Assembly (NCBI GenBank): GCA_028671895.1
Contig: JAPMAC010000231.1
Location: forward strand, 11,124,001-11,188,000
From: Oenanthe sinensis
Taxonomy: Eukaryota; Streptophyta; Magnoliopsida; Apiales; Apiaceae
Reading direction: 5' to 3'
DNA length: 64,000 bases
The notes below the pieces were generated by a model that worked only from the letters and a program-made list of their open reading frames with translations, did no database searches and had not been told where the DNA came from. Position numbers and translations under genes: made by a program. Below, piece by piece: positions 60,151-64,000 of the stretch (positions are counted from its first letter, which is position 1; each line of letters begins with the position of its first letter).

Positions 60151-60599
60151 AAACATAAAATAGAAGCATAAATAATACTAATAATTTATTGTGATTTATA
60201 TTAATTAATGATATAAATTATAATATCTTACAAATATTATTTTTGATAATTGGTGATTCATCAATTATTTTTTTAGTTAATTTGTTCGAATTCAATTTAA
60301 TTTATTCGAATACAAACTATAATGAAATGACTTTTTATTTTCTATAGGGCATTTTATCTATTATAGAAATCGCTCAATAGGATTTCTATAATTAATGTCG
60401 CCTCTTAGATCTAATATAGAATTCGCCTATTAGTATATAATATAGTTTTCACCTGTTAGTATCTACTATACAATTCGCCTATTAGCTCTTCATATATATA
60501 TATTTTGCCCGGTAGCTTTCTAGGTCATTTCTGTTACTTTTCATTAGGCGACTTTCTAAGGGCTTGTAAGAGGCGATTCATATATTAGATAACTTACAT
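60151..60599. repeat. AT-rich segment with reiterated ATTCGCCTATTAG words
   Basis: About six variants of TTCGCCTATTAGTAT (near 60370-60510) and two inverted ones (TTAGGCGACT, GAGGCGATTC) at 60543-60580. Origin unknown; possibly a remnant of another LTR. Confidence 0.45.
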
Positions 60600-61838
60600 T
60601 GTAGAAGGGAGGTTGAATACAATATCTAAAATTGTCGCATAATTTGGATTTTAAAATATTATTTTAATTAATCACGAAATATTAATTTTAATGAAATACT
60701 GTTCAAGTAGAAGATATAATTTTAACTTGAAAGGTATTACGAAGTTAATCTGATGAAAAGTGTATATAATTGATAAAGTGATCTAGAACGAATTTGACAT
60801 GAAATGTTTGGGTTTAACAATTATATTTCAAACTTGCACAGAAATCTGTGAATATTACTATGCATACAAATTTCTGAATTTGAATATTTTTCAATCGACC
60901 CTAAAATATGAAATGAAAGCCTCATATTTATAGAGGTAGAAAAGCTTGTATGACTTTCTAGCACAGGATATTTTACAGACTTTATTTAAGTCTGTATGAC
61001 ATTTTTAACACTTGTATGACTTTTCAAAAGGCTGTGTATGACTTCTAAACCTTCGGTATGACTTTTGAAACGTTGGTATGACTTTCTGTCAAAGGAGTTC
61101 GGTATAACTTTTGACAAAAGGCTCGGTATGACTTTTATCCTTTTGCTCGGTATGACCTTTTATCCCTTTACTCGGTATGACCTTTTTGTATATCTTCAGT
61201 ATGACTTTTCTTTAAGTCATTTTCGGTATGACTTTTCGATAAAAATTCGGTATGGCTTTTTATTCAATATTTTGGTATGACTTTTTATTATAATTCGGTA
61301 TGACTTATTAATGAGTCATTTGAATTATAAAAGTTATATTAAGTCATATCTTTTATAATAAATTAATTCTACTTAATTTAATTAAATAATTTATCAATTA
61401 AATTAAATTCAACTTGAATTAATATAATTAAATAAATTAAATAATCAAATAACTTTTGATAGTAGAATTAAAATACTATCTTGACTTGCATACCCGTGTT
61501 GTCAGTTCTGAAATCTTCCGGTCTTCATCGTGTCTTCTGTTATAAAACCACTTGAGCTAGATGATGAATATTTTTTTTATTTTAGTTGACATACAAATCT
61601 TCTGTCTGGTTCATTTGTGTCATACTATTATAAATATTCTTCACCTTTTAACTTTAAATTGTGGTCTTCTGTCTTTCTTTAGCTTTACTGTCCTTCCTCT
61701 TTGTATTTTTCTTCTTCTGGAATCTTCGTGTAGTAGCTACTAAAAATCTTCTGTATCTTCTGAATACTTCTGAAATACTACTTCTTTATTTTTCACTGAC
61801 GCTTGAACATATTAATGAACTTCTTCTAATGTTGAGTA
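60600..61838 (-). repeat. Truncated Sirevirus-like LTR G
   Basis: The left end TGTAGAAGGGAGGTTGAATA is the complement of the usual LTR end without its last bases. The right end stops after GAACATATTAATGAACTTCT, a word found near the start of the other LTRs, so the first part of the LTR is lost. In between, TATGACTTTT occurs about 15 times with a period of 23-25 bp (60950-61310). Confidence 0.7.
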
Positions 61839-64000
61839 GTGACTCATGAACCTGAGGTATCAGGAGCTTCACGAACCTTTGGTACTTTGAGAGAGAGAGA
61901 GAGACAGTCATGAACCTCATGTATCAGGATCTTCATGAACCTTGAGCACACTTATTAGGTGACTCGTGAACCTGTGGTATCAGGAACTTCATGAATCTTT
62001 GCTATTATGAGAGAGATATGCAGTCATGAACCAGAGGTATCAGGATCTTCACGAACCTTTGGTAATATGAGAGAGAGAAGAAGTCATGAACATGAGGTAT
62101 CATGATCTTAATGAACCTCGAACACGCTTATGAGGTGACTTATGAACCTGAGGTATCAGGAGCTTTACGATTCTCTGATACTATGAGATAGAGAGGCAGT
62201 CATGAACCTGAGGTATCAGGGTCTTTATGAACCTTGAGCACGCTTATGAGGTGACTCGTGAACCTGAGGTATCAGGAACTTCACGAACATCTGGTACTAT
62301 GAGAGAGAGAGGAAGTCATGAACCTGAGGTATCAGGATCTTCATGAACCTTGAGCACACTTATGAGGTGACTCGTGAACCTGAGGTATTAGAAGCTTTAC
62401 GGACATCTAGTACTATGAGAGAGAGACGCAGTCATGAACTTGAGGTATCATGATCTTCATTAACCTTGAGCATGCTTATGAGGAGACTCGTGAACCTTAG
62501 GTATCGGAGCTTCATGATTCTCTTATACTTTAAAAGAGATTGACAATCATGAACCTGAAGTATCAGGATCCTCATGAACCTTAAGCACGGTTATGAGGTG
62601 ACTCATGTACCTGAGGTATCAGGGGCTTCACTAACCTCTGGTACAATGAGAGAGAGAGAGATGCAGTCATGAACCTGAGGTATAATGATCTTCATGAACC
62701 TCGAGCACGCTTATGAGGTGACTCATGAACCTGAGGTATCAGGAGCTCCACGATTCTCAAATACTATGAGAGAGAGTTGTAGTCATGAACATGATATATC
62801 AGGATCTTCATGAACCTTGAGCACGCTTATGAGGTGACTCATGAACCTGAGGTATCAAGAGCTTCACGAACCTCTATTGCTATGAGAGAGAGAGAGGCAA
62901 TCATGAACTTGAGCTATCAGGATCTTCACGAACCTCTGATAATATGAGAGGGAGAGAGAGAGGAAGTCATGAACATGAGGTATCATGAACTTAATGGACC
63001 TCAAATACACTTACGAAGTGACTCATGAATTGGACGTATCAGGAGCTTCACGATTCTCTGATACTATGATATAATGAGGCAGTCATGAACATGAGGTATC
63101 AGGATCTTCATGAACCTTGAGCACGCTTATGAGGTGACTCGTGAACCGGAGGTATCATGAGCTTCAAGAACCTTTGGTACTATGAGAGAGAGAGAGGAAG
63201 TCATGAACCTAAAGTATCAGGATCTTTATGAACCACTAGCACGCTAATGAGGTGACTCGTAAACCCGAGGTATTACGAGCTTCACGATTGTGAGATAATA
63301 TAAGAGAGAGAGGCAGTCTTGAACCTGAGGTATTAGGATCTTCATGAGCCTTTAGCACGCTAATGAGGTGACTCGTGAACTTGAAGTATTAGGAGCTTCA
63401 CGAACCTCTGGTATTATGAGCGAGAATGGAAGTCATGAACCTAAAGTATTAGGATCTTCATGAACCTTGAGCACGCTAATGAGGTGACTCATGAACATGA
63501 GGTATCAGGAATTTAACGATTGTCAGACACTATAAGAGAGAGAGGCAGTCATGAACCTGAGGTATTATGAACTTCATGAGCCTTGAGCACGCTTATTTGA
63601 TGACTCGTGAACCTGATGCATCAGGAGCTTCACGAACCTTTGGTACTATGAGAGAGAGGATGTCATGAACCTGAGGTAGAAGGATCTTCTTGAACCTTGA
63701 GCAAGCTTATGAGGTGACTCGTGAACCTGATATATTAGGAGCTTTACGGACCTCTGGTACTATAAGAGATAGAGAGACAGTCATGAACCTGAGGTATCAT
63801 GATCTTAATGAACCTCGAGCGCGCTTATGAGGTGATTCGTGAACCTTAGGTATCAGGAGCTTCACGATTCTTTTATACTTTCAAAGAGAGGGGCAATCAT
63901 GAACCTGAAGTATCAGGATCTTCATGAACCCTAAGCACATTTATGAGGTGACTCGTGAACCTGAGGTATCAAGAGTATCACGAACCCCTAGTATTATGAG
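61839..64000. repeat. Satellite array, about 116-bp unit made of two related halves
   Basis: At least 17 units, running past the window end. Each unit contains GAGCACGCTTATGAGGTGAC, then TGAACCTGAGGTATCAGGAG and TTCACGAACCTCTGGTACTA, then a GA run, then a second TGAACCTGAGGTATCAGGAT and TTCATGAACCTT. The spacing of GAGCACGC blocks is mostly 113-119 bp, with two spacings of about 176 and 184 that contain an extra half-unit. No gene. Confidence 0.95.

Noticed and set aside
61839..64000. CRISPR-like regular repeat array
   Set aside because: The whole unit repeats, there are no unique spacers, and the context is a plant genome. It is a satellite.

Overview
This is a window of a plant nuclear genome, very probably a eudicot. 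It holds one spliced host gene with GT-AG introns, surrounded by nested plant-type Ty1/copia and Ty3/gypsy LTR retrotransposons, MITEs, microsatellites and a tandem satellite. The DNA is AT-rich, there is no bacterial-style operon, and no tRNA, rRNA or CRISPR was found.

Left block, about 1-31190, is nested retrotransposons. Element A (1-22377, + strand) is a decayed Tork-like copia element. It is split inside its integrase by element B (4430-18120, - strand), a recent Sirevirus-like insertion with a perfect TTGTT target duplication and two almost identical 1935-bp LTRs. B carries only wreckage of pol and a short extra ORF. Next come older Sirevirus-like pieces: an integrase/RT linker fragment (22378-22755), element C (gag, primer site and LTR on the - strand, 22985-26865) and element D (an unrecognised extra ORF, PPT and 3' LTR on the + strand, 27424-31188). 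A Ty3/gypsy RT-RNase H fragment (31392-31990) abuts the promoter of the host gene.

Middle, 32481-46405: one host gene of eight exons on the + strand, coding for a glyoxalase II (hydroxyacylglutathione hydrolase) of the plant mitochondrial GLX2-5 type. All seven metal-ligand positions are visible. Its large introns hold several MITEs (two MULE-like with 9-bp target duplications, one hAT-like with an 8-bp duplication, one Stowaway-like) and a LINE RT fragment.

Right block, 48050-64000: a satellite of about 116 bp, seen as degenerate units at 48050-48301 and as a continuous array from 61839 to the window end. It is interrupted by 13.5 kb of nested elements: element E (Tork-like, - strand), itself carrying a 3978-bp gypsy-type solo LTR with a CATAC duplication; element H (Sirevirus-like LTR plus gag), its gag split by solo LTR F with a GTGGG duplication; and a truncated LTR G.

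The most interesting signal is not a gene. Several diverged Sirevirus-like LTRs carry, upstream of their promoters, arrays of reiterated short motifs. Three families share a core resembling CGATAGTTATGGCACTT, and others have unrelated motifs in the same kind of array. Four of the LTRs also share a block of about 75 bp containing a TGACG core.
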